Part shown: piece by piece, positions 55,170 through 62,978 of the stretch
How the letters are laid out: each line of letters starts with the position of its first letter
How positions within the stretch are numbered: the first letter of the stretch is position 1
Source: Paraburkholderia caribensis
GTDB taxonomy: Bacteria > Pseudomonadota > Gammaproteobacteria > Burkholderiales > Burkholderiaceae
Length of the DNA: 64,000 nt
Direction: 5' to 3'
Assembly: GCF_002902945.1 (NCBI RefSeq)
Contig: NZ_CP026104.1
Coordinates: 186,001 to 250,000, forward strand
Notes under the pieces: model-generated
The model's input: only the letters and a program-made list of their open reading frames with translations
What the model was told of the DNA's origin: nothing
The model's database searches: none
Made by a program: the position numbers and the translations under genes

Positions 55170-55613
55170 ATGGCAAAGACTGCAACGAAGACGGCAACCA
55201 AGACCGCAACGAAGGCTGCTCCGAAAGCTGCCAAACCGGCTACCAAGGCTGCACCGGCAAAGGCTGCAAACGGGACGGCGAAAAAGCTGGTCGCTGGCGC
55301 ACCTGTGAAAGAGACGTTCACAAAGGCTTCCCTCGCCAATCACGTTGCACAATCGGCTAATGTTGAACCAAAGGCCGCGAAGGCGATTCTCGCCGCGCTG
55401 GAAGACACCATCCTCGGCTCGGTTCACAAGAAGGGTGCTGGCGAATTCACGCTGTCGGGTCTTCTGAAGATCACGGTTCAGCAAGTGCCCGCGAAGAAGA
55501 AGCGCTTCGGCAAGGATCCGTTCACGGGCGAAGAACGCTGGTTCGACGCGAAACCGGCAACGGTTCGCATCAAGGCGCGCGCTTTGAAGAAACTCAAGGA
55601 CGCGGCTGCATAA
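55170..55613 (+). CDS. HU-family nucleoid protein with H1-like N-terminal tail
   Basis: 147 aa. Residues 1-45 are a lysine/alanine/threonine repeat (AKTATKTATKTATKAAPKAA) like the tails of eukaryotic H1 and bacterial H1-like proteins. Residues about 48-146 are an HU/IHF fold: FTKASLANHVAQSANVEPKA, the AKAILAALEDTILGSV helix, GEFTLSGLLKITVQQVPAKK with the DNA-binding arm, and the C-terminal RIKARALKKLKDA. It bends and compacts DNA. It has its own promoter candidate and a strong terminator, so it is monocistronic. Confidence 0.85.
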   Translation: MAKTATKTATKTATKAAPKAAKPATKAAPAKAANGTAKKLVAGAPVKETFTKASLANHVAQSANVEPKAAKAILAALEDTILGSVHKKGAGEFTLSGLLKITVQQVPAKKKRFGKDPFTGEERWFDAKPATVRIKARALKKLKDAAA

Positions 55614-55656
55614 ACGCGATGGCGTTGGCCTGCCGCTGCACAGGCGGCAACGTGTG

Positions 55657-55678
55657 CGGGCGCCGATGTCGGCGCCCG
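55657..55678 (+). terminator. Hairpin terminator of the HU-type gene
   Basis: A perfect 10-bp GC-rich inverted repeat CGGGCGCCGA/TCGGCGCCCG with a TG centre, 43 bp after the stop. Followed by TGTTCATTT, a weak U-tract. Confidence 0.7.
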
Positions 55679-55852
55679 TGTTCATTTCCGCCCTCGTATC
55701 CCTCACCACGCACGGCGGCAGCTCTACATGTTCGCTACGTCTGGCTCCCGAAGCATCTCATCTATCCGTTCTGACTCAACTGACCATGTGCTCACCGGCC
55801 GGTGTGACCAAGGCGCTTTTCGTTGGGCAGCGCATCCAGAAAGCAGATTCTG

Positions 55853-56965
55853 TCAGTTACTTGCTGGCGGCCGCTTACCGGGTTCTGCAGAACGGCGTTC
55901 CACCGTCTCCGCAACAGGCTCGCCGCACTGGTTGCAGAAAGGAAAAAAGGCGAAGTTACGGCCGCCGCAGGCGCAGACTTTGAAAAGATTCAGCCCGCAA
56001 TGGATGCAGTACGAGGCCTGCTCGCCGCCAAGATGCCACGGCTTGTCGCAGGACGGGCACAGCTTCTTCTGGAACGTACTGAGTGCCTTTTCGTAATCGA
56101 CGCCGCGTGCGCGTTCGGTCCGACTCTGTTCCAGGTCGGCGCGCTTTCGCTCGACGTACTTCTGGAACGCACGAAGCATGTAGATCCCGGCGAACACGAC
56201 GAGCGCGATACCCACCAGCACGCGTACATATCCCCCGAAACTGGGCAGGTACGGTACAAGCTCGACGAAGAACGCCGTCAGCGCGAAGAGGCCAAAGCCG
56301 TACACGAACGACCAGTATCGGCTTTTGCGAAAGCGAATGAACAGCCATACGCCAACGAGGAGAAGCGGAAGCGTCAACGCAAGGCGCCACCCGAATACGA
56401 TGAGCTCGTAACGACGGCTCGCCGCCTCGTAGCGCGTGTCGGCTGCCTGCCTGGCAGCCGCGATCTCGATGCGCAACTGCTTCAGGTGCGCGTCGATCGG
56501 CCGGGCCTCGTCGGCGAGCGCATTCTGCTGGCGTTGCCAGCCCGCGACACTCGCCTGAAGTTCGTCGAGCTTCTGCGTCCGTGCAAGCAATTCCGGGTCA
56601 TTGCGGCTATCCCCCGTGACCTGTCTGGTCGCGATCCAGTTCCTGAAACTCTCACGCGCCTCCACGTACAGCTTGCCTGCGCGGTCGTAAGCGATGCGAG
56701 TGTTCTGCATCTTGTCATTCAGTGCCTCCCGCTGAAGCTGCAAATCACGCATCTGCGCATCGAGCTGTGAGGTCGCTGCATCGCTGAACTGCGCGGCTTC
56801 CGGCGGCCCGCCACGCGGGACGTACATCAGATCGCGGATCACGAGCGAGCCCAACATGTTCAGGAAGATCGCGAAGGCGATCGCGATGATCCAGGAAGCG
56901 ATTTTCAGCAGACGTGCCGGCCGCGAATATGCCTGGCTGTTGCCCATGTTGAACTCTTTTCTCAT
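55853..56965 (-). CDS. Membrane protein with coiled coil and C-terminal zinc ribbons
   Basis: 370 aa from the ATG at 56965, with AGGGG about 9 bp upstream. One membrane helix at about 18-40 (LLKIASWIIAIAFAIFLNML), then a long coiled coil (about 70-190, QLDAQMRDLQLQREALNDKM), then three hydrophobic segments (about 190-265), then a cytoplasmic tail with cysteine pairs: LCPSCDKPWH, YCIHCGLNLF, CACGGRN and PFCNQCGEP, i.e. zinc-ribbon type knuckles. Similar proteins in Burkholderia are annotated only as zinc-ribbon proteins. Convergent with the HU gene. Role unknown; perhaps envelope-stress or membrane-associated scaffolding. Confidence 0.7.
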   Translation of the reverse strand: MRKEFNMGNSQAYSRPARLLKIASWIIAIAFAIFLNMLGSLVIRDLMYVPRGGPPEAAQFSDAATSQLDAQMRDLQLQREALNDKMQNTRIAYDRAGKLYVEARESFRNWIATRQVTGDSRNDPELLARTQKLDELQASVAGWQRQQNALADEARPIDAHLKQLRIEIAAARQAADTRYEAASRRYELIVFGWRLALTLPLLLVGVWLFIRFRKSRYWSFVYGFGLFALTAFFVELVPYLPSFGGYVRVLVGIALVVFAGIYMLRAFQKYVERKRADLEQSRTERARGVDYEKALSTFQKKLCPSCDKPWHLGGEQASYCIHCGLNLFKVCACGGRNFAFFPFCNQCGEPVAETVERRSAEPGKRPPASN

Positions 56966-57253
56966 CAATGGTGACCCCTACGTCTGTTGTTGAACTCCGG
57001 CTTCGGCCGCCCCGACGACTAGCAGCGGGAGGATGGTGCCGTTCTATCGTGGCAGTGTCGCCGGGCTAGGCTCCCGCGAGAGTTTCCCGGTCGTGCAGTG
57101 TCGCGGGAAAACCTTCCCCGCCCGCAGTGCCGACCGAGAATATTCGGGATTGCCATCCCGGACATTCTCACCTAACGTGCCGGTGTCGGCGTAAGGCAAT
57201 ATGCCCGAACAGCTACCTGCGATCTCGCGTTTTCATACCACAAGGTTTTCAGG
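56966..57253. other. Intergenic, nothing recognised
   Basis: About 290 bp between divergent genes, which must contain both promoters. No clear elements by eye. Confidence 0.4.
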
Positions 57254-57706
57254 ATGCCTCGCTCCAAACACAGTGGACGTTCTAGCAAGCGCCGGGTTAT
57301 CCCCTCGAAGAATGCCCTCCTCCCGCTCCCACAAGCCAGGATCACCGAAATTTCATTGGGATACCATCTCGCACTCGCAGCGTGTGGCGGGGTCCACGGT
57401 AGCTCTGATCTTTTTAACGAGTTGACCCGCGCGACCTACCTGAGCTTCTATCTTGGCGAAATGGGCTACATGCCCGTCGCGCCTGATCTGTACCGCATGG
57501 CCGAGGCGGGTCTCGAAGCTGGGATCCGGCGCGGCAACGAAAAAGGGGCGTGGCAACTCGATCCATCGGCGGTGGCGACGCTGGAAGTAGTTCTCCAGGT
57601 TCACGATTCGCAGCTTGCGAGCGCCCGTGCAGGAGATCTGATCAAGGCAGAGCAGCGGCTGACTCATTTCATCATGAGCGGCAAGACAGCTTCTCCGTTC
57701 GACTAG
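57254..57706 (+). CDS. Conserved hypothetical protein, helical (Burkholderia-type, sometimes called Fis-like)
   Basis: 150 aa. The first 25 residues are basic (PRSKHSGRSSKRRVIPSKNA), followed by LLPLPQARITEISLGYHLAL, a helical region, YLSFYLGEMGYMPVAPDLYR and a C-terminal VLQVHDSQLASARAGDLIKA, then EQRLTHFIMSGK. I recall proteins of this layout from Burkholderia megaplasmids, where automatic annotation calls them Fis-family regulators; no clear HTH can be pointed to. Convergent with the diguanylate cyclase gene. Function unknown. Confidence 0.65.
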   Translation: MPRSKHSGRSSKRRVIPSKNALLPLPQARITEISLGYHLALAACGGVHGSSDLFNELTRATYLSFYLGEMGYMPVAPDLYRMAEAGLEAGIRRGNEKGAWQLDPSAVATLEVVLQVHDSQLASARAGDLIKAEQRLTHFIMSGKTASPFD

Positions 57707-57816
57707 GCAGGCGACAGGCGCGTCAGGCAATGGTGTCCATCGATGCGATAACAGGCCACATCGTTGGTTATGTCACACATCGGTGTTGTTCGGGTGCGTC
57801 CCGGCTTTTGGGCCGA

Positions 57817-59010
57817 TCATGGAATATCAAGCTCCGGGACCTCCCGCGCAGTATCTAACGACTCCGTGAGCACCTTGTTTCGTCCGGCGTGCTTTGCCGC
57901 GTACAGCAGATGATCGGCGCGTGCCAGCAACGCCGCGACCCCTTCGCCGGGTCGATACGCAGCTATGCCAGCGCTCGTTGTGACGCGCAGCGTGGCGTCG
58001 ATCTCATCGAAGCGCGAGGACTCAAGCACGATGCGAGATCGCTCTGCGATCTCGTACGCAAATTTTCCGTCGGTGGCCGGCAACAAAAGCACAAACTCCT
58101 CGCCGCCGATCCGTCCCACTACGTCGTTCTCGCGCACCGCGGCGCGCAGGATCGCGCCGAACTGGCGGAGCACCGCATCGCCAGCCGCATGCCCGTAGCG
58201 ATCGTTGATGGATTTGAAGTTGTCGATATCGAAAGCGATGAGAGCGAGCGGATAGCTTTTCTTATCCGCAATGCTGCGGCCCGCAAGGCGTTCAAACGCA
58301 CGCCGGTTCAGGGTTTCGGTGAGCGAGTCCAGATCCCGTTCGAGAACGAGCCGGTCTACCACGTCTGACATCGCGGCGGCCAGCAGAACAAGCCCCAGCA
58401 CAGAGCCCATCAACGCGAGCGATATCTGGAGTAACACCCAGAAAATGGTCTGTGCAAACGGGACGGTTTTATGAGGTAGTGGCTGGATGACCGTGAGCGG
58501 CGTCCTGACGAGAAAGCTGGCACCGAAGATCAGCAGCACCCAGAGCAGAACGTGATTAATGGTGCGGCCATTGCAGCGGTTCCGGAAACGGGCGGCGGTG
58601 AATAACATCAACAGCCCAGCGCTGAGATTAAGAATGTAGATGCGCACCAGCAGATTCGACGCCACGAAGGAGAAGTAATACATGCCGCCCAGTACGAGCG
58701 TGAACATCGTCGCATGCGTCGCGAGCCGGAAGTGAAGCCCTGCCCTGCGCAAGACGCCTTCCGCCAGCAGTTGAATGCTGAGTACATAAAACGTTGCCGA
58801 TACGAGCGCGTTCAGTTTCCATTCATCCGGCAGGTGACAGATCTGCACTGCTGAGCCGAGTGCAAAAGCGCCAAATGAAGCGGCGAGAAAGCGTAGATAG
58901 CGCAGCCGTTTGTCATAGACCCACGCACAGGCAAAACCGAGTGAAAAGACGGTCGTAATACCTGGAATGATCAGCTGGACGAGTTGATTGGGCGTTATGT
59001 GAGCGGGCAT
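57817..59010 (-). CDS. Membrane-bound diguanylate cyclase
   Basis: 397 aa from the ATG at 59010, preceded by AGGGGAG; the frame is open to 59028. The N-terminal roughly 220 residues hold about seven hydrophobic helices (LIIPGITTVFSLGFACAWVY, VSATFYVLSIQLLAEGVL and others), a membrane sensor of unknown ligand. The GGDEF domain (about 235-390) has the active-site GGEEF at 302-306 and an RxxD inhibitory site (REND) five residues upstream, so it should make cyclic-di-GMP and be product-inhibited. Also present are DSLTETLNRRAFE and FDIDNFKSINDRYGH. Stand-alone gene; probably affects motility or biofilm. Confidence 0.9.
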   Translation of the reverse strand: MPAHITPNQLVQLIIPGITTVFSLGFACAWVYDKRLRYLRFLAASFGAFALGSAVQICHLPDEWKLNALVSATFYVLSIQLLAEGVLRRAGLHFRLATHATMFTLVLGGMYYFSFVASNLLVRIYILNLSAGLLMLFTAARFRNRCNGRTINHVLLWVLLIFGASFLVRTPLTVIQPLPHKTVPFAQTIFWVLLQISLALMGSVLGLVLLAAAMSDVVDRLVLERDLDSLTETLNRRAFERLAGRSIADKKSYPLALIAFDIDNFKSINDRYGHAAGDAVLRQFGAILRAAVRENDVVGRIGGEEFVLLLPATDGKFAYEIAERSRIVLESSRFDEIDATLRVTTSAGIAAYRPGEGVAALLARADHLLYAAKHAGRNKVLTESLDTAREVPELDIP

Positions 59011-59428
59011 GTCGCTCCCCTTCTTCACAGCGCTGCCTGGCGTTAAATGGTCGGCCCCGCGAGCAGTAGACTTGCAGAGTACGTTAGTCAGCCGGCGTTA
59101 CCGCCCCGGCCAGAAACGGTACGGCACCCCGTGTACCGCGAACGCGATTGTACGCCAGGAGCACCAGATGCCCTTCGAGCCAAGCCTGCTCGATGGCATG
59201 AGATCCGGGCCGTGTTCGGGCCCCTTGGGAAGCGGCGCGAGTCTTCGTCAACGTCAACCATTACCGGGACCGATCCGTAGCGAGCAGCGTTGGAAATGAT
59301 TGTCGACTGCCCGATACGACTACCATCCCATCTGCCGCGGAGAGACGCCACACACCTGTAGCGCGAAAATGATCACGTGAAAGGCAAACCATGTTATCGA
59401 TTCTGCTCGATTGATGGCGACTACCTGG
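59011..59428. other. Intergenic, nothing recognised
   Basis: 420 bp upstream of the diguanylate cyclase gene and up to the IS5 remnant. No gene or repeat that I can support. Confidence 0.4.
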
Positions 59429-59800
59429 TCACTTGTCAGCATGCACAGGTTGTAGTAAGCGAGGGGCTGGCTGCTTCGGGCCGCGCGTCTGCGCTTCGTT
59501 CAGCTCTTTCGGCTTCAATCCGGTCGGCCTCGCGAGCAGGACTTCGTGCAGTCGGTCCCAGACGCCGGCGGCCTGCCGGTCGCGCAGACGGCGCCAGCAA
59601 TTCATGCCGCTGCCGCAGCCCATCTCGCGCGGCAGCAGGTCCCAGCGCAGAACCGTCTGCAGGATGAACAGGATGCCCGTGAGCAGCGCACGATCGTCGA
59701 GCGGCTTGCGCCCCGGATAACGGCTTCGCCTTGGTTTGGGAGGGGGCAGCAACGGTTCGATGAGTGCCCAAAGTTCGTCGTCGAGTTTGGGTTTAGCCAT
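59429..59800 (-). pseudogene. IS5-family transposase N-terminal fragment
   Basis: From an ATG at 59800 the minus strand reads MAKPKLDDELWALIEPLLPP, then RYPGRKPLDDRALLTGILFI, LQTVLRWDLLPREMGCGSGM and CWRRLRDRQAAGVWDRLHEV, the DUF4096 region at the start of IS5-group transposases. After LLARPTGLK the homology stops before the first catalytic Asp, so it is a truncated copy. Confidence 0.8.
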
Positions 59801-59887
59801 GGCCTTTTCGTCGTCGAAACAATGAAAAGGTTAACAGGATTCATCGAGAGTAAACAGCCGCTTCATTCATTTTGTTAAGGCCTCTAA

Positions 59888-61267
59888 CACTACAGCCGTA
59901 GTTATTTTTTCCTATACTAAGTTAGTACTACTACCGTGTATAGGGCTATGAAAGAGATCGCTAAAGCATGGGAACGTGAACTGGATAAATTGCATGAGAG
60001 ACTGGCTGGCCTGTTCAGGCGCTCCGAACCGCGACAGCGTTCACTAGCCTATCTAAAAGGTTTGCTGGGCACAGTCGAGCGCAAGAACGGATGGCAGCTC
60101 GCAGAATGGATCGGCGAAGCCACACCCGACGGGGTGCAGCACCTTCTCGAGCGTGCACAGTGGGATTCTGACGCAGCTCGCAACATCCTTCGTGACTACG
60201 TCGTTGAACAACTCGGCGAGCGCGATGCCGTGCTGATGGTGGATGAGACGGGTTTCCTCAAGAAGGGCGAGTATTCTGCTGGTGTGCAGCGCCAGTACAG
60301 CGGAACAGCTGGCCGTATCGAGAACAGCCAGATTGGTGTATTCCTGTGCTACGCAGGAGACGGGGGCAGCGCATTTATCGACCGGGAGTTGTACGTCCCG
60401 CAAGGCTGGATAGATGATCGCAATCGCTGCCAGGCGGCGGGCGTGCCTGATAACGTGAAATTCGCAACCAAGCCCCAACTCGCGCGCTTGATGCTGGAAC
60501 GGGCGCTGGATGCTGGAGTGCCCTGCGGCTGGGTTACAGGTGATGAGGTGTATGGCGGTGACCGGCTCTTGCGGTTGTGGTTCGAATCACGCGGGCAAGC
60601 GTTCGTGTTGGCAGTCGCGAAGAATGAACCGCTGTGGTGGCAAGGCCCGACCTCGGTGCGTGCCGACAGGATCGCACAAGCGTTGCCGCCACGTGCCTGG
60701 CGCCGCCTCTCGGCCGGAATCGGCGCAAAAGGCGAGCGTCTGTATGACTGGGCGGTCACACCGTTATGGCGCCTGCAATTTAGCGCTGAGGAACGTCGGT
60801 TTGGCCATTACCTGCTGGTGCGGCGCAGTCTCGACGAGAGCCGCGAACACGCATATTACGTCGTCTACGCACCCCGCACCAAAGTTACCCGTCAGACGCT
60901 GGTCAACGTCGCCGGCAGGCGATGGGAAATCGAGGTCGGATTCGAGGCCGCCAAGGGCGAATGCGGCCTCGATCAATATGACGTGCGTCGCTGGCAGGGT
61001 TGGTACCGTCACATCACGCTGGCATTGTTAGCGCATGCGGCGCTTGCTGCCCTGAGGGCACAGGCCAAAAAAAACAGTTGAAGGCTCACTGCCATTCAGC
61101 GTTCAGGAGATCCGCCGGCTACTCTGTCGACTGATATGGCGAACGCTCCACTCCATCGACCATATGATGTCGTGGTCAATGTGGCGGCGCGGACATCAGT
61201 ACCGCGCCCAGCAGTGTCATTACCGACGACGCGGTGGCGTGCCTCCGCCATATCTACGGCTGTAGTA
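59888..61267 (+). mobile_element. IS701-family insertion sequence with CTAA target duplication
   Basis: About 1380 bp. The ends are inverted repeats: ACTACAGCCGTAG at 59889-59901 and its complement CTACGGCTGTAGT at 61254-61266. Immediately outside, CTAA occurs on both sides (59884-59887 and 61268-61271), a 4-bp duplication fitting the YTAR target preference known for IS701. The intact duplication indicates simple insertion. Confidence 0.8.
59948..61081 (+). CDS. IS701-family transposase, C-terminus truncated by a frameshift
   Basis: 377 aa from the ATG at 59948. The DDE core is seen in VLMVDETGFLKKG, CGWVTGDEVYGGDRLL and WEIEVGFEAAKGECGLDQYD. The frame ends after QAKKNS at a run of eight A (61067-61074). 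With seven A it would continue another 60 or so residues (VEGSLPFSVQEIRRLLCRLI ... MWRRGHQYRAQQCHYRRRG), which is the normal family C-terminus. The catalytic residues precede the shift, so activity is uncertain. The stop of the restored frame is near 61264, inside the right inverted repeat. Confidence 0.85.
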   Translation: MKEIAKAWERELDKLHERLAGLFRRSEPRQRSLAYLKGLLGTVERKNGWQLAEWIGEATPDGVQHLLERAQWDSDAARNILRDYVVEQLGERDAVLMVDETGFLKKGEYSAGVQRQYSGTAGRIENSQIGVFLCYAGDGGSAFIDRELYVPQGWIDDRNRCQAAGVPDNVKFATKPQLARLMLERALDAGVPCGWVTGDEVYGGDRLLRLWFESRGQAFVLAVAKNEPLWWQGPTSVRADRIAQALPPRAWRRLSAGIGAKGERLYDWAVTPLWRLQFSAEERRFGHYLLVRRSLDESREHAYYVVYAPRTKVTRQTLVNVAGRRWEIEVGFEAAKGECGLDQYDVRRWQGWYRHITLALLAHAALAALRAQAKKNS

Positions 61268-61401
61268 CTAAGGCCGCGCTCAAAGCTAAGTTACCGGCAA
61301 TCCTGAATAGAACGTCTTATCAAACAATTGCAGCGCACTTTACTTGAGCGTGTTCCCAGCCACGCAACTGTTCTGTTCGCTGAATTGTTCGTCGCATCTG
61401 G

Positions 61402-61743
61402 TTAGGGTTCCGTAGCAATTAACGTAAGTGCTAGATCAAACACCTCGCTTCGCACCATGTCGAAATCCTCGGTTCCCGGAATGAGCGTATAACGACCAGT
61501 CGTCGACTCGTAGGCAGCGGGAGCGTAGTCGTTAAATGAGCCCATTCCGCCATAGACATGGCGAATGGACGATGACAAGTCTGCGAGGCCCCTCGCGGCA
61601 ACTGGTCCAGCCCGCAACTGGCGAGCCCACACTAAGTCCGACTTGAATTTTCGTGTCCATTGGCATCCTGGATCCAGGACGAGCAAAGCTACAAGCTTTT
61701 CCAAGGCTTCAATCAACTGATCGAGCGCGGTGAGTTTGTTCAA
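61402..61743 (-). CDS. DUF6966-type immunity protein of the orphan toxin cassette
   Basis: 113 aa from a TTG at 61743 that overlaps the toxin stop (TTGAATTGA), which I chose because the protein's conserved start (LNKLTALDQLIEALEKLVAL) begins there and no ATG is close. It continues CQWTRKFKSDLVWARQLRAG, SSSIRHVYGGMGSFNDYAPA, the signature of DUF6966 proteins, and ends EVFDLALTLIATEP. The position directly after a polymorphic-toxin C-terminus implies it is the cognate antidote in the cytoplasm. Confidence 0.65.
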   Translation of the reverse strand: MNKLTALDQLIEALEKLVALLVLDPGCQWTRKFKSDLVWARQLRAGPVAARGLADLSSSIRHVYGGMGSFNDYAPAAYESTTGRYTLIPGTEDFDMVRSEVFDLALTLIATEP

Positions 61744-62141
61744 TTCAACGACTTTATGGGCGTAAATGTTCCGATCGCTCTGGCGTTCGGTATGAATATT
61801 TGGATACTGTTTTCGCCACCAGCGCAAACGCCGCCTTGGGTGCCAACTGGACCGTAATAGTAAGTCGTCCCGGCCGGAAACTGTGCAGCGATTACACTGT
61901 CGATAGGCGAGGCAGCAGTCTTCGCCCCCGTTACGGGGTCGATCCAATACGGCTTTACCGCATTGTCAATGCGTGCTTGAGCCACGCTCTGGGGCATTTC
62001 GAAGTTAAAGAATGAACCACCCGGATTACTTGCGTCGCCTACCTTGAAAAGAACCTGATCTGAAGACTGGATCGTCCCGACGCTATAGCGACCTCCTGCA
62101 AAAGTGCCTGCAGCCGAATCCCGTAGCGGTCCCGGATTCAT
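61740..62141 (-). CDS. Polymorphic-toxin C-terminal domain, orphan module
   Basis: 133 aa from an ATG (62141) that overlaps the stop of the upstream haemagglutinin-type fragment. It contains GRYSVGTIQSSDQVLFKVGD, FFNFEMPQSVAQARIDNAVK, AASPIDSVIAAQFPAGTTYY, and GPVGTQGGVCAGGENSIQIF. The 'PAGTxYYxGxVGxQGG...GxxQIFIP' signature recurs at the C-terminus of filamentous-haemagglutinin/CdiA-type toxins; its biochemical activity is not known to me. It is probably silent unless recombined onto a full-length gene, or translated by coupling or frameshift from upstream. Confidence 0.55.
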   Translation of the reverse strand: MNPGPLRDSAAGTFAGGRYSVGTIQSSDQVLFKVGDASNPGGSFFNFEMPQSVAQARIDNAVKPYWIDPVTGAKTAASPIDSVIAAQFPAGTTYYYGPVGTQGGVCAGGENSIQIFIPNARAIGTFTPIKSLN

Positions 62142-62520
62142 GGCGTCATATGTGTACGCAACGCCCGCCGCGCGCCTTCGACCGCGACAGCGGCTTGGCC
62201 AGCGTTTCCAATGTGGTCCAATGCTACGCCCAAAACCACGTTTCCTGCAATCGAGCCTATCGTTGTCGGATTGCCCGTCTGCTGCAATGCTGCCTGCTGA
62301 AGCATCAGATCTTCAGCCTGCGGGTTGAAATCGAACAGCGTCGAACCCGGCTGAAGGTTCGCCGGCAGGTTATCGAGCAATGCCTGTGGGCCAAGCGGGT
62401 CGAGCGCCGACCCACCCAGCGAACCCGACACATACGATGCCTGGCCGGCTACGGGCGTCGGCAACGGTGCACCGACCGAATGCGGCGTCGTCAGATTCAA
62501 GCCGGGCAGATCGTGATGTT
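62138..62520 (-). pseudogene. Haemagglutinin/CdiA-type pre-toxin fragment
   Basis: From about 62520 the minus strand reads DLPGLNLTTPHSVGAPLPTP, YVSGSLGGSALDPLGPQALL, and DNLPANLQPGSTLFDFNPQA, sequence typical of the region before the variable toxin in Burkholderia filamentous haemagglutinins. It ends with a TGA overlapping the ATG of the toxin module. It has no start of its own and is a displaced cassette left behind by toxin exchange. Confidence 0.6.
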
Positions 62521-62524
62521 TCTA

Positions 62525-62977
62525 CTAACGCGAATCTTTTTCAGGTCGCCATCCTTCCTCGATACGCTGAACAAGCAAAGTGTCGTTCCACGACCCACGT
62601 ATCGGGAGCATACGTTGTTCCTCATTCAATGCACCAATCATCCAGGATTTGCTTCCATCCCATAGCCACCAAGTCTCAACCTTTCCTGTTGATGGGTCGA
62701 CGACTCCGGTCCGAAAAATAGGAATTTCTGTCGCATGATCCGGGAGAGGACGATTGGCAACTTTATGCACAATCCCTTGCTTGGCAGCCGCAGCCACCGG
62801 GAAAAAAATCCAAAAATTGGTTTTCTGTTCAACCAACATTTCCCAAGCGGGGGATTCATTCAAATATATACCGGGAAGAACCCTGATCAGCGATCCCATC
62901 GGAGCAATGTTCCGAGAAAACTGAAAATATGCCTGTCCTTTCGACGTTTCTATCGAAAAAATATCACCGCGCTTCAT
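62525..62977 (-). CDS. Immunity protein of the GIY-YIG toxin
   Basis: 150 aa; ATG 1 base after the toxin stop. It begins KRGDIFSIETSKGQAYFQFS, then LIRVLPGIYLNESPAWEMLV, FFPVAAAAKQGIVHKVANRP and WWLWDGSKSWMIGALNEEQR. The beta-rich, tryptophan-rich start resembles Imm26-type immunity proteins, but I am not sure. Position immediately after a polymorphic toxin is the main support. It is AT-richer than neighbouring genes, as is common for immunity genes. Confidence 0.65.
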   Translation of the reverse strand: MKRGDIFSIETSKGQAYFQFSRNIAPMGSLIRVLPGIYLNESPAWEMLVEQKTNFWIFFPVAAAAKQGIVHKVANRPLPDHATEIPIFRTGVVDPSTGKVETWWLWDGSKSWMIGALNEEQRMLPIRGSWNDTLLVQRIEEGWRPEKDSR

Positions 62978-62978
62978 A

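Noticed and set aside
55180..55300. Tandem AAGACNGC-like repeats
   Set aside because: They are the codons of the Lys/Ala/Thr tail of the HU-type protein, not an independent DNA repeat.
61067..61074. Programmed -1 frameshifting at the A8 run of the IS701 transposase
   Set aside because: The family-like C-terminus lies in the +1 frame, not -1; a one-base homopolymer insertion explains it better.
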